64,000 bases of DNA from Mesorhizobium sp. M8A.F.Ca.ET.218.01.1.1 (GCF_004791165.1 NZ_SRUZ01000007.1:310001-374000); one strand, 5' to 3'; counted from the stretch's first letter, positions 7,658-16,314 are shown. Numbers and translations: made by a program. Notes: a model not told the origin generated them from the letters alone.

Positions 7658-8803
7658 GCCTTCTTCTGCGCTGATGCCGATGCCGTCCTGAGCTTCGGTC
7701 AACCGCTCATGGCGCGACCAGGACATCATCTGCTCGGGGCACTGCTTCAGCGCCTCCAGCAAGCGGTCGCGTTTCAGCAGGATGTAGTGTGCCTGCAGGG
7801 CCATGTTCTTGGCTCCGTCCCTGGTTGTGTTCACTGCCGTGAGCGCCGGTGCCGGCGGCACCAGTTCGGGGCTCAAGACGGCCCGGTATTGCCGGAAGGG
7901 CACGTCCTCGAAAGTCGACATGGCAAACAGGGCCGTCTTGCCTCGGGCGGCGAAATTCGCCGGTGCCGAGGCAAGGTGGGTCCAGCCGCTTTCGCCCAGT
8001 GCGGTTTCGGTGAAGGTCGAGCCGGCGTGGATGGTGTTGGTCATCAGCACGACGCCGTTCTGCTTCAGCATCTTCTGAATGCGGATGGTGACCTGATAGG
8101 CGTCGTCACGGTCGAAGACGATTCGGCTTTTCAGGAACCGGTTCTCGACATGAATCATTGGCGGGTTGAGGAAGCGCTGGCCGAACACCGTCTCGGACAC
8201 GCCATGCGTGTTGACGCTGACCTGATGCGCTTCGATGCCGGCCTCGTGTATGGCGCGCTTGCCGATCATCGTCTGGGCGGTGAACTGATCGCACCAGAGG
8301 ATCGCGCCGTGGCCGCGTTGCAAGGCTGCCTGCAAGCCTTCGAGGCCCTCCAGCCGGATCGTCGGCGTCCAACGGCCGGCGACCAGATGCGCGGCAAGTT
8401 GCATGCGGCGGCGATGGCGCGCCGTGAGCATTGCCTCGAACAGCTTGCGCGCATCGATGCCGTCGCCGAGCACCGCGCGCGTTGCGGCGGCATAGGCGCG
8501 GAAGTCCTTGCGCATATGGCGCTTCAAGCGAAACCTCGACGCCCAATCGCAGATCGGCGACCACCAGCGCACCGGCAGCGCTGCCGCGACCGCGAGGTAG
8601 AAGAGGGTAATCAGGCTTTCGCGAAGATCCCTGGTGGAGAAGCGGCGGAGCCTGCCGGGATTGGCCAGCTTGCGGCTGAAGAAGCGCACGTCCTCGGCAT
8701 ATTCGGGAACAAAGACGTCGGCGATGATTTCGGTGCGAAAGCTGGCTGCCGATGGCTGCTTGCGGGCGGCTTTTCGGGATTTCGTAAACCTCGACAGCCT
8801 CAT
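7652..8803 (-). CDS. LpxL/HtrB-like acyltransferase-fold protein with altered active-site motif
   Basis: This 383-residue protein resembles the lysophospholipid/lipid A acyltransferase superfamily. It has an N-terminal hydrophobic segment (LITLFYLAVAAALPVRWW) followed by the block I region (GAILWCDQFTAQT) and the later block GVVLMTNTIHAGSTF. In lipid A acyltransferases block I carries a catalytic H-x4-D/E; aligned here (GHFTTLE against DQFTAQT), the His is Gln and the acid is Thr. The protein may therefore bind acyl chains or use different chemistry. It lies ten bases downstream of an Rrf2 regulator on the same strand, so the two may be co-transcribed. The role is uncertain. Confidence 0.6.
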   Translation of the reverse strand: MRLSRFTKSRKAARKQPSAASFRTEIIADVFVPEYAEDVRFFSRKLANPGRLRRFSTRDLRESLITLFYLAVAAALPVRWWSPICDWASRFRLKRHMRKDFRAYAAATRAVLGDGIDARKLFEAMLTARHRRRMQLAAHLVAGRWTPTIRLEGLEGLQAALQRGHGAILWCDQFTAQTMIGKRAIHEAGIEAHQVSVNTHGVSETVFGQRFLNPPMIHVENRFLKSRIVFDRDDAYQVTIRIQKMLKQNGVVLMTNTIHAGSTFTETALGESGWTHLASAPANFAARGKTALFAMSTFEDVPFRQYRAVLSPELVPPAPALTAVNTTRDGAKNMALQAHYILLKRDRLLEALKQCPEQMMSWSRHERLTEAQDGIGISAEEGS

Positions 8804-8813
8804 CCACCCGGCT

Positions 8814-9263
8814 CTAGATTTGTGAAGTCAACTCGACCGGGAAATCGTCATTATCGGCATCGCGCATGGCGGCGAGGCTACGGTTGTCCAGCACCTCGGC
8901 GATCGCCTGGCGCACTTCCAGCATCATGTGCCGGACCTGGCAGGTCGCCTCGTCGCAATCCTCGCAGCGCTGATACTGCGTGCGGCTGGCGCAAGGTATC
9001 GGCGCCAGCGGCCCGTCGAGCACGCGCACGACATGGCCGATCTTGATCTCGGAAGCCGGGCGGGCGAGGCGATAGCCGCCTTCCTTGCCCTTGCGGCTCT
9101 GGACGAAGCCGGCGTTGCGCAATTCGCCCAGTATGGCATCGAGGAATTTCTTCGGGATGTTGTTGGCGACGGCGATGTCGTTGACGAAGGCCAGTTGGCC
9201 AACCGGAAGATTGGAAAGATGCACGAGGGCCTTGAGGCCGTATTTGCCTTTTTTCGTCAGCAT
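8814..9263 (-). CDS. Rrf2-family regulator with four clustered cysteines, probable sulfur-metabolism regulator
   Basis: The ATG at 9263 gives MLTKKGKYGLKALVHLS, the canonical Rrf2 N-terminus; the longer frame is not coding. The 149-residue protein has the winged helix (VNDIAVANNIPKKFLDAIL, then GFVQSRKGKEGGYRLARP) and a C-terminal cluster at about residues 93-110, IPCASRTQYQRCEDCDEATC (spacing C-x8-C-x2-C-x4-C). Such clusters in Rrf2 proteins ligate an iron-sulfur centre or sense thiols. It is the nearest regulator to two sulfate-uptake loci (9515-15377), so a role in sulfur assimilation is a reasonable inference. Iron or redox sensing remains possible. Confidence 0.85.
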   Translation of the reverse strand: MLTKKGKYGLKALVHLSNLPVGQLAFVNDIAVANNIPKKFLDAILGELRNAGFVQSRKGKEGGYRLARPASEIKIGHVVRVLDGPLAPIPCASRTQYQRCEDCDEATCQVRHMMLEVRQAIAEVLDNRSLAAMRDADNDDFPVELTSQI

Positions 9264-9459
9264 GCCCTGATAACCCGTTGAAGCCCCAACCACCCCGCAT
9301 CTGGCGGCTGTTTGTGTGCAAATGATGACGGCATTGCTTCCGCACGCCCGCCGTTTCGCGAAAACAAAGCCATTGGAACGCATGTTAGGCACAAACGCGT
9401 TGATTCTTTGTAACGTTTTGCACGAAGGGCGCCGCTTTGCGCTATCGGCTGCATAAACG

Positions 9460-9488
9460 AGAAAAGCCGGCCCACGGCCGGCTTTTCT
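9460..9488. terminator. Bidirectional Rho-independent terminator
   Basis: AGAAAAGCCGG (9460-9470) pairs with CCGGCTTTTCT (9478-9488) around a seven-base loop. The A-tract on one side and T-tract on the other let it work on both strands. It lies 26 bases past the stop of the sulfate-binding protein gene (minus strand). Confidence 0.85.
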
Positions 9489-9514
9489 GATCGTTTTATC
9501 GGTCCGCGGAGATT

Positions 9515-10498
9515 TTAGCGGCTGCCATAGGCCTGGTCGAGCAGGCCGCCGGCGGCGAAATGCTCCTTTTGGACCTTGTCCCAACCGCCGAAGACGTCTT
9601 CCACCGTCAGCAGGCGCACATCCGGAAAATCGGCCTTGTATTTGGCCGCGACAGCCGCGTCGCGTGCGCGCAAGCCGTTGTCGGCGGCGATGCCCTGGCC
9701 CTCGGGCGTATAGAGAAAGTCGAGATAGCTCTTGGCCAGATCGCGCGTGCCGTGCTCGTCGGCGACCTTGTCGACGATCGCTACCGGGAACTCCGCCAGA
9801 AGGCTGACCGAAGGCGTGACCTGCTCGAATTTGTCGTCGCCATATTCCTTGCGGATGCCGCGCGTCTCGGATTCGAAGGTGATCAGCACGTCGCCGATCT
9901 CGCGCTGCACGAAGGTGGTGGTGGCGGCGCGCCCGCCTGTGTCGAAGATCGGCACGTTGTTGAACAGCTTGGTGATGAACTCCTTCACCTTGGCGTCGTC
10001 GCCCTTGAAGGCTTCCTTGGCGTAGGCGGTGGCCGCGAGATAGGTGTAGCGCGCATTGCCCGACGTTTTCGGGTTGGGGAAGATCACCTGCACGTCGTCG
10101 CGCACGAGATCGTTCCAGTCCTTGATGTGCTTGGGGTTGCCGGCACGGACGAGAAACGACGGCAGCGAATAGAAGGGCGAGGCATTGTCGGGAAAGTCCT
10201 TCTGCCAGTCGGCGGAGACAAGGCCCTTCTTGACCAGGAAGTCGACGTCGGTAACCTGGTTGAAGGTGACGACATCGGCGCCGAGGCCCTCGGCGATGGC
10301 GCGCGCCTGCGCCGAAGTGCCGGCATGCGACTGGTCGACGGTGACGCCCGGATGCTCTGATATGAAGGCCTTGTTGACCTGCACGAACAGTTCGCGGCCG
10401 ACGTCATAGGAGGCGTTCAGCAGCTTGTCGGCCGACCAGGCTTGGGAGGATGCGAGGAGGAGACCGGCGGCGGCAACGCCGAGGAAAAATCGCTTCAT
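9515..10498 (-). CDS. sbp: Sulfate ABC transporter, periplasmic sulfate-binding protein
   Basis: The ATG at 10498 gives a signal peptide (MKRFFLGVAAAGLLLASSQA, cleavage near AWS-AD). The 327-residue protein has the Sbp/CysP core: LLNASYDVGRELFVQVN, DQSHAGTSAQARAIAEGLGADVVTFN, VIFPNPKTSGNARYTYLAA and the aromatic/basic GGRAATTTFVQREIGDVLITFESE. It binds sulfate (or thiosulfate) in the periplasm. It stands alone, with no permease beside it, and is followed by a strong terminator. It most likely feeds the CysTWA complex encoded 1 kb away, giving this organism two binding proteins for one channel. Confidence 0.9.
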   Translation of the reverse strand: MKRFFLGVAAAGLLLASSQAWSADKLLNASYDVGRELFVQVNKAFISEHPGVTVDQSHAGTSAQARAIAEGLGADVVTFNQVTDVDFLVKKGLVSADWQKDFPDNASPFYSLPSFLVRAGNPKHIKDWNDLVRDDVQVIFPNPKTSGNARYTYLAATAYAKEAFKGDDAKVKEFITKLFNNVPIFDTGGRAATTTFVQREIGDVLITFESETRGIRKEYGDDKFEQVTPSVSLLAEFPVAIVDKVADEHGTRDLAKSYLDFLYTPEGQGIAADNGLRARDAAVAAKYKADFPDVRLLTVEDVFGGWDKVQKEHFAAGGLLDQAYGSR

Positions 10499-10684
10499 GA
10501 AAAGGCTCCGGATGTAATGCTCTATTGCCAGACCATAGCCGGGGCGCGAAGGAGCGGCGAGGCATGGATTCAGGACTTGACCATTGTTGCTAAAAAACTG
10601 TTTCCCAAACAGACATATCGTAGTTTTTTCTTTCACCTTGAGGTCGGTCCTCTTCAGCCTGTTTCTGATAAAAGCCACAAATAG

Positions 10685-10699
10685 ATACACATTGTGTAT
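10685..10699. promoter_or_regulatory. Inverted repeat upstream of the toxin-antitoxin operon
   Basis: ATACACA-T-TGTGTAT is a perfect 7-bp inverted repeat with a one-base spacer, 33 bases before the antitoxin start. DUF1778 antitoxins are ribbon-helix-helix proteins that autorepress their operons by binding such short palindromes, so this is the likely operator. Confidence 0.65.
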
Positions 10700-10732
10700 G
10701 CGCAATGTTATGGTGGCGGAAAGGAGTCTTCC

Positions 10733-11014
10733 ATGACGAAAGCCGCGCCCGAAACCCACGCCAAGCCTGTCAATCTGCGCATCCGAGAGGATATCCGCAT
10801 ACTGATCGACCGCGCCGCGAAAATACGTGGGAAAACCCGCTCCGACTTCATGATCGACGCCGCCTATCGTGCGGCCGAGGACACGCTACTCGACCAGACC
10901 CTGATCAAGGTGGATCCGGAGAGTTACCGGCATTATCTCGACATCCTCGATAAACCGCCGAGCGGGGAAGGTTTTGGGCGCCTCATGAACGTGCCCAAGC
11001 CATGGCGGGACTGA
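10733..11014 (+). CDS. DUF1778 (TacA-type) antitoxin
   Basis: This 93-residue protein starts at an ATG with a good AAGGAG. The N-terminal half is a ribbon-helix-helix (VNLRIREDIRILIDRAAKIRGKTRSDFMIDAAYRAA). The C-terminal half (DPESYRHYLDILDKPPSGEGFGRLM) is the toxin-neutralising tail typical of DUF1778 antitoxins paired with GNAT toxins. It overlaps the next gene by 13 bases, as expected for a coupled pair. Confidence 0.92.
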   Translation: MTKAAPETHAKPVNLRIREDIRILIDRAAKIRGKTRSDFMIDAAYRAAEDTLLDQTLIKVDPESYRHYLDILDKPPSGEGFGRLMNVPKPWRD

Positions 11015-11490
11015 TGCTATCGGCGCCCACGCCCCTGGCAGAAAACCACGATCTCGGCCTTTTCCAAAGCGGAACAGAAAGTCTCGACCAATGGCTTCGC
11101 CGCAGGGCACGGGCCAACCAGGTCAGTGGCGCATCGCGTACTTATGTGGTGGCGGAAGGCACACGCGTTGTCGGCTACTACTGCTTGTCTTCGGGCGGGC
11201 TTGATCTGGCGGAAGCGCCCGGCATTGTTCGCCGCAACATGCCAGATCCCATTCCGATGGTCGTGCTCGGGCGTCTCGCGGTGGATGGAAGCTGGCAACG
11301 GAAGGGGCTGGGCGCGGCGCTTCTGCAAGATGCCGTCCTGCGCGCCGGTCAAGCCGCGACGATCCTCGGTATTCGCGGAATTTTTGTTCATGCCATATCG
11401 GATGAAGCGAAAGCCTTTTACGAGCACTACGGCTTTGCGGCCTCCCCGAAAAACCCGATGACCCTGGTGTTGTCGTTGAAGGCCAGGTGA
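11002..11490 (+). CDS. GNAT-family acetyltransferase toxin (TacT-like)
   Basis: This 162-residue GCN5-type acetyltransferase has an acetyl-CoA pyrophosphate loop in VDGSWQRKGLGAALLQDAV (the RKGLG corresponds to R/Q-x-x-G-x-G/A) and a C-terminal FYEHYGFAASPKNPMTLVL. The LFQSGTESLDQWLRRRARAN opening is diagnostic of the TacT group, which acetylates the amino group of charged tRNAs and stops translation until the antitoxin binds. A conserved tyrosine lies in EHYGF. It is translationally coupled to the DUF1778 gene. The pair lies between the two sulfate loci with no sign of mobile genes. Confidence 0.92.
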   Translation: MAGLMLSAPTPLAENHDLGLFQSGTESLDQWLRRRARANQVSGASRTYVVAEGTRVVGYYCLSSGGLDLAEAPGIVRRNMPDPIPMVVLGRLAVDGSWQRKGLGAALLQDAVLRAGQAATILGIRGIFVHAISDEAKAFYEHYGFAASPKNPMTLVLSLKAR

Positions 11491-11543
11491 AAGACCGCCA
11501 CCGACCGGGACATCCCTGGGGCGGATTCACCGTGGTCCGATCG

Positions 11544-12584
11544 CTATGCAGCCGGGAACAGCTTCCAGCGCCCCGGGCGGAACGCCACGCGGCTCTTCTG
11601 CGCTGCCGGATGGTCGACCGGCAGCTCAATCTCGACCCGCTGGCGTTCGCCGCCGATTTCAAGTTCGACGCGCCTTGTGCCGGCGACGCGGCGGCTGGCC
11701 GCCACGGTGCCGGCGATGCAGCCGCTGCAGCCGTCCAGCAGTTCGACATCATGCGGACGGAAGTAAAGCATCGCATCGCCCTCGGACGCGTGCGGCGCCG
11801 ACAATCCGATTGGACGGTCGGCCAGCCAGATCTCGCCATTCTCGACCTTGACCGGAAGGGAACTCGATTCGCCGATGAAGCCGTAGACAAAGGGCGAATT
11901 CGGCGTGTCGTAGATGTCGTCGGCGGTGCCGACCTGCTCGATACGGCCCTGGCTCATCACCACGACACGGTCGGCCAGTTCCAGCGCCTCTTCCTGATCG
12001 TGGGTGACGAAGACGGTGGTGTGGCCGGTGGCGTCATGGATTTCCCGCAGCCAGCGGCGCAGTTCCCGGCGCACCTGCGCGTCGAGCGCGCCGAACGGCT
12101 CGTCGAGCAGCAGCACCTTGGGTTCGATGGCCATGGCGCGGGCGAGCGCCACGCGCTGGCGCTGGCCGCCCGAAAGCTGCGCGGGATAGCGCTTCTCCAG
12201 CCCTGAAAGCTGGACGAGATCGAGAAGCTCGGAAGCACGGCGGCGGATCTCCGCTGCTGGCGGCCGCGACGGTCCGTGCCGCACCTTGAGGCCGAAGCCG
12301 ATATTGTCAGCCACCGTCATATGACGGAACAGCGCGTAGTGCTGGAAGACGAAGCCGACATTGCGTTCCTGGATCGATTTCTGCGAAGCGTCCTCGTCAC
12401 CAAAGAAGATTTTCCCGCGTGTCGGCCGCTCCAGCCCGGCGATCAGTCTGAGCAAGGTCGTCTTGCCGGAGCCGGATGGTCCCAGCAACGCAATCAATTC
12501 GCCCGACTTGATGTCGAGCGACACGTCGTGAAGCGCCGGAAACCGCTCGAATTCCTTGCGCACGTTGGCAACGCGAACTTCCAT
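11544..12584 (-). CDS. cysA: Sulfate/thiosulfate ABC transporter ATPase CysA
   Basis: This 346-residue ATPase has Walker A GPSGSGKTT (about 33-41), Q-loop FVFQHYALF, signature LSGGQRQRVALARAM, Walker B VLLLDEPFGALD and switch histidine VTHDQEE. A C-terminal TOBE-like domain follows (FRPHDVELLDG onward). It is the last gene of cysP-cysT-cysW-cysA and starts 12 bases after cysW. Confidence 0.95.
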   Translation of the reverse strand: MEVRVANVRKEFERFPALHDVSLDIKSGELIALLGPSGSGKTTLLRLIAGLERPTRGKIFFGDEDASQKSIQERNVGFVFQHYALFRHMTVADNIGFGLKVRHGPSRPPAAEIRRRASELLDLVQLSGLEKRYPAQLSGGQRQRVALARAMAIEPKVLLLDEPFGALDAQVRRELRRWLREIHDATGHTTVFVTHDQEEALELADRVVVMSQGRIEQVGTADDIYDTPNSPFVYGFIGESSSLPVKVENGEIWLADRPIGLSAPHASEGDAMLYFRPHDVELLDGCSGCIAGTVAASRRVAGTRRVELEIGGERQRVEIELPVDHPAAQKSRVAFRPGRWKLFPAA

Positions 12585-12596
12585 ACAATGAACCTT

Positions 12597-13481
12597 CTAA
12601 TGTCCGCGCGTCGCGGCGAGTTCGGCGCCGTAGCGCATCTCGAGCAGTGTTTTCAAGACCAGCGTGACGAGCGCCAGCCCGGCAAGCAGCGAGGCGACGG
12701 CGAAAGCGCCGACGGCGTTGTACTCGTTGTAGAGGATTTCGACATGCAGCGGCATGGTGTTGGTCAGGCCGCGTATGTGGCCCGACACCACCGAAACCGC
12801 GCCGAACTCGCCCATGGCGCGCGCATTGCACAAAAGCACGCCGTAGAGCAGGCCCCATTTGACGTTGGGCAAGGTCACAAACCAGAAGGTCTGCCAGCCA
12901 TTGGCGCCGAGCGAAAGGGCGGCCTCCTCGTCGCCATTGCCCTGTTCCTGCATCAGCGGGATCAGTTCGCGGGCGACGAAGGGGAAGGTGACGAAGACGG
13001 TGGCCAGCACAATGCCCGGGACGGCAAACAAGATCTGGATGCCATGTGCCTTCAGCCACCCGCCGAGCAACCCCTGGGCGCCGAACAGAAGCACGTAGAC
13101 CAGACCCGAAATGACGGGCGAGACCGAGAAGGGCAGGTCGATCAGCGTGGTGAGAAACGCCTTGCCCTTGAATTCGAACTTGGCGATCGCCCAGGCGGCG
13201 GAGATGCCGAAGACGACATTGAGAGGCACCGAGATCGCCGCGACAAGCAGTGTCAGGTGGATGGCCGAGCGTGCGTCCGGTTCGCCCAGTGCTTGCGTAT
13301 AGGCGCCGACGCCTTTCGCCAGCGCCTCGTGGAAGACGATGATCAGCGGCAAAAGCAGGAAGATGCCGAGGAATGCGAAAGCGATGGCCATCAGCACGGC
13401 CTGCGCTGGGCGGCTTTCGGTCACCGCCGCCGAGCGGCTCTCGTGATACGGTTCGTAGGATTTGATCTCGGGATCAGCCAT
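12597..13481 (-). CDS. cysW: Sulfate ABC transporter permease CysW
   Basis: This 294-residue inner-membrane protein has six or so transmembrane helices. The EAA loop reads EEAALSLGANGWQTFWFVTLP. Other CysW landmarks are LPFSVSPVISGLVYVLLFG and ARAMGEFGAVSVVSGHIRGLTNT. Its first eight bases overlap the end of cysT, indicating translational coupling. It forms a heterodimer with CysT. Confidence 0.95.
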   Translation of the reverse strand: MADPEIKSYEPYHESRSAAVTESRPAQAVLMAIAFAFLGIFLLLPLIIVFHEALAKGVGAYTQALGEPDARSAIHLTLLVAAISVPLNVVFGISAAWAIAKFEFKGKAFLTTLIDLPFSVSPVISGLVYVLLFGAQGLLGGWLKAHGIQILFAVPGIVLATVFVTFPFVARELIPLMQEQGNGDEEAALSLGANGWQTFWFVTLPNVKWGLLYGVLLCNARAMGEFGAVSVVSGHIRGLTNTMPLHVEILYNEYNAVGAFAVASLLAGLALVTLVLKTLLEMRYGAELAATRGH

Positions 13482-14325
13482 AGCGCTTGCGGCTCCATGT
13501 CTGCACCAGATTGACGACCAGCAGCATGACGAACGACAGCGCCAGCATGATTGCCGCGATCGCGGTCGCCGCTGGGTAATTGTATTCCTCCAGCCGGATG
13601 ACGATCAGAAGCGGTGCGATCTCGGATTTGTAGGGCAGGTTGCCGGCGATGAAGATGACCGAGCCGTATTCGCCGACGCCGCGCGCGAAGGCGAGCGAGA
13701 AGCCGGTGATGATGGCCGGCGCCAGGCCCGGAAAGAGCACGCGGGTGACGATCTGGAAGCGGCTGGCGCCAAGCGTGGCGGCTGCTTCCTCCACCTCCTT
13801 GTCGATTTCCTCCATGATCGGCTGCACGGTGCGCACGACAAAGGGCAAGCCGATGAAGACCAGCGCGATGACGATGCCGAGCGGCGTGTAGGCGACCTTG
13901 ATGCCGAGCGGCATCAGCAATTTGCCGATCCAGCCGTTCGGCGCGTAGAGCGTGGTCAGCGCGATGCCGGCCACCGCCGTCGGCAGCGCGAATGGCAGGT
14001 CGACCATGGCATCGACGATGCGGCGGCCGAGAAAGCGGTAACGCACCAGCACCCAGGCGACGAGCGTGCCGAAAACGACATTGACGACAGCCGCGATGAA
14101 GGCGGTGCCGAAGCTGATTTCAAGTGCGTTGAGGGTGCGGCGATCGGTGGCGATGGCCCAGAAATCGATCCAGCCGAGAGCGGCCGAACGCCAGATCAGC
14201 CCGGATAGCGGTATGAGGATGATGAGGGTGAGGTAGGCAAGCGAGAAGCCGAGCGTCAATCCGAAACCCGGAATGACGCTCGGCTGTCTGAACCGCCACC
14301 CCGCCTGCGCGGGTGCTGTGGTCAT
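13474..14325 (-). CDS. cysT: Sulfate ABC transporter permease CysT (CysU)
   Basis: This 283-residue permease is the partner of CysW. Landmarks are VDLPFALPTAVAGIALTTLY, the EAA loop EEAAATLGASRFQIVTRVLFP and RGVGEYGSVIFIAGNLPYKS. It starts 23 bases downstream of cysP. Confidence 0.95.
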   Translation of the reverse strand: MTTAPAQAGWRFRQPSVIPGFGLTLGFSLAYLTLIILIPLSGLIWRSAALGWIDFWAIATDRRTLNALEISFGTAFIAAVVNVVFGTLVAWVLVRYRFLGRRIVDAMVDLPFALPTAVAGIALTTLYAPNGWIGKLLMPLGIKVAYTPLGIVIALVFIGLPFVVRTVQPIMEEIDKEVEEAAATLGASRFQIVTRVLFPGLAPAIITGFSLAFARGVGEYGSVIFIAGNLPYKSEIAPLLIVIRLEEYNYPAATAIAAIMLALSFVMLLVVNLVQTWSRKRYG

Positions 14326-14348
14326 ATCGTCCTGATCTAGGTTTTAGC

Positions 14349-15377
14349 TCACTGGGCCGGTTTGTAGATCTGGTCGAATATACCACCGTCGCCGAAATGA
14401 TAAGGCTGTGCCTTCTTCCAACCACCGAAAAGCGGGTCGTCGATGGTGATCAGCTTGATAGGCGGCAGCTTGGCGAGATCCTCGGGCGGAACCAGTTCGG
14501 GCTTGGACGGCCGGTAATGGTTCTTGGCGATGATGGTCTGGCCTTCCTTGGAATAGAGGTAGCTCAGATAGGCCTCGGCCACCTTGCGCGTGCCCTTGGC
14601 GTCGACATTGGCATCGACCACGGCCACCGGCGGCTCGGCCAGGATCGAGGTCGGCGGATAGACGATGTCGAAATTGTCGGCGCCAAACTCGTCGAGCGCC
14701 AGATAGGCATCGTTTTCCCAGGCGATCAGCACGTCGCCAAGGCCTTTTTGCGCGAAGGTCACTGTCGAGCCGCGCGCACCGGTGTCGAGCACGGGAGCAT
14801 TGGCATAGAGCTTGCCGACGAATTCCTTGGTCTTGGCTTCGTCGCCGCCATCATTGGCGTTGGCATAGGCCCAGGCCGCGAGATAGTTCCAACGCGCGCC
14901 GCCCGACGTCTTGGGGTTGGGCGTGATCACCTGGACGCCGTCCTTGACGAGGTCGTTCCAGTCGTGAATGCCCTTGGGATTGCCCTTGCGGACAAGGAAG
15001 ATGATGGTCGAGGTGTAAGGCGCTGAATTGTTTTCGAATTTCTTGCGCCAATCGGGATTGATCTTTTTCGATTTGGAGACGATGGCATTGATGTCGCCTT
15101 CGAGAGCCAGCGTCACCACATCGGCGTCGAGGCCGTCGATCACGGCGCGGGCCTGGGCGCCCGATCCGCCATGTGACTGCTGGATCGTCACCGTCTCGCC
15201 GGTTTCTGTCTTCCAATGCGCGGCGAAGGCCTCGTCATAAGCCTTGTAGAGCTCGCGCGTCGGATCGTAGGACACGTTGAGAATGGTGGTGTCGGCAAAC
15301 GCGAAACCGAGCGTGCCGAACTGGACAGATGTGGCGACCAGTGCGCCGAGCAGTTTCCTGAAATGAGGTTTGGTCAT
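14349..15377 (-). CDS. cysP: Sulfate/thiosulfate-binding protein of the cys operon
   Basis: The ATG at 15377 has a GGAGG eight bases upstream and begins a signal peptide (MTKPHFRKLLGALVATSVQF, cleavage near AFA-DT). The 342-residue protein shares the Sbp family core: ILNVSYDPTRELYKAYDEAF, QQSHGGSGAQARAVIDGLDA, VITPNPKTSGGARWNYLAAW and GARGSTVTFAQKGLGDVLIA. It is the first gene of the cys operon. It is clearly diverged from the other binding protein at 9515-10498, so the two probably differ in affinity or ligand (sulfate against thiosulfate). Confidence 0.93.
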   Translation of the reverse strand: MTKPHFRKLLGALVATSVQFGTLGFAFADTTILNVSYDPTRELYKAYDEAFAAHWKTETGETVTIQQSHGGSGAQARAVIDGLDADVVTLALEGDINAIVSKSKKINPDWRKKFENNSAPYTSTIIFLVRKGNPKGIHDWNDLVKDGVQVITPNPKTSGGARWNYLAAWAYANANDGGDEAKTKEFVGKLYANAPVLDTGARGSTVTFAQKGLGDVLIAWENDAYLALDEFGADNFDIVYPPTSILAEPPVAVVDANVDAKGTRKVAEAYLSYLYSKEGQTIIAKNHYRPSKPELVPPEDLAKLPPIKLITIDDPLFGGWKKAQPYHFGDGGIFDQIYKPAQ

Positions 15378-15588
15378 TTCTGCCTCCGTTGAACCCGCGC
15401 CAAATCTACCGAAATTATAGAAATTAGATGCATTGAATGTTGCCTTTTTTGCCTCCCTGGAGAAAATCTCCGGCGTTCTGCCGCGGCTATGAGAAATATT
15501 TTCCTCGCGGTTGCTCCGCGCCGGAGTCGGTCCGCCCTGTGGCCTATCTAGGGACGCGCGGTTGCCGGGCAAGTCTGCTTTGGGCAGG

Positions 15589-16314
15589 TCACTCGGCGGT
15601 CACCGGGAAATCGAAGCGCTGCTTTTGAAATGGCTCTTGGTCGAGCGTAAAATGCCACCATTCTCGCGCGTAGTTCCTGAAACCTCCAGCACGCATGGCA
15701 TCGACGAGGAGCTTGCGGTTTGCCGCCGCTTCGGCGCCGAGCGGGCGATGCGCGGTCTCACTCGTCCGGTCGAAGCAGTCGAAGCCGGTGCCGAAATCGA
15801 GGGTGTTGGCATCGACCGCGCCGCAGGCCGGTTTCGACACGGACATACTGTCGGCCGGTGCGATGGCGATATCGACGGTCGAGCCGCGCGAATGTGCCGA
15901 CTGGCGGGCGACATAGCCCTCGGCGATGAGGTCGCCGCGCTTGACCTTCGGATACCATTGCGGGTCCGGCGGCCCGCCCGCGGTCGTCCAATCGCCCATG
16001 TCGGCCACGGAGCGGGCAGGGCGATAGCAGTCGAACACGATCAGCGTCATGCCCCTGGCGACCATTGCCTTCTGGACCCCGGCAACGGCTAAGGCCGCCT
16101 GCCGGGCGAGGATGCAGACCGGCGCATCATAGCCGCTTACCTTGCGATGCAGAAAATTGTCGGCGCCGGAATAGCGGATGTCCTGGCGGATCGAGGCATC
16201 GATGGCGGCCAATCGGACGAAGCCGGTGGGCAGGGGATCGGCCGAGGCGGGAAGGGTGACTGCGAAGAAAGCCGCTAAAATGGCGGCTATACTGCGTAAG
16301 GTATGGCGTGGCAC
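15589..16314 (-). CDS. ddpX: D-alanyl-D-alanine dipeptidase (VanX/DdpX family, M15D)
   Basis: This 241-residue secreted zinc peptidase cleaves D-Ala-D-Ala. The GTG at 16314 is chosen because it begins a signal peptide (VPRHTLRSIAAILAAFFAVT, cleavage near ASA-DP); the open frame continues upstream only through a palindromic repeat element and is not coding there. Zinc ligands and catalytic residues are visible in SAHSRGSTVDIAI (H-x6-D) and EWWHFT (E and H), and YRPARSVADM is the conserved arginine block. There is no van cluster nearby, so a role in peptidoglycan turnover or D-Ala recycling is more likely than vancomycin resistance. Confidence 0.9.
   Translation of the reverse strand: MPRHTLRSIAAILAAFFAVTLPASADPLPTGFVRLAAIDASIRQDIRYSGADNFLHRKVSGYDAPVCILARQAALAVAGVQKAMVARGMTLIVFDCYRPARSVADMGDWTTAGGPPDPQWYPKVKRGDLIAEGYVARQSAHSRGSTVDIAIAPADSMSVSKPACGAVDANTLDFGTGFDCFDRTSETAHRPLGAEAAANRKLLVDAMRAGGFRNYAREWWHFTLDQEPFQKQRFDFPVTAE

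Noticed and set aside
15400..15430. Sulfur-regulator binding site upstream of cysP (AAATTATAGAAATT)
   Set aside because: It is AT-rich and loosely palindromic, but I could not find the same word upstream of the other sulfate-binding gene, so it is not supported.
15589..16314. Vancomycin resistance operon
   Set aside because: Only a VanX-like dipeptidase is present, with no ligase or dehydrogenase partner, and the host is Gram-negative.
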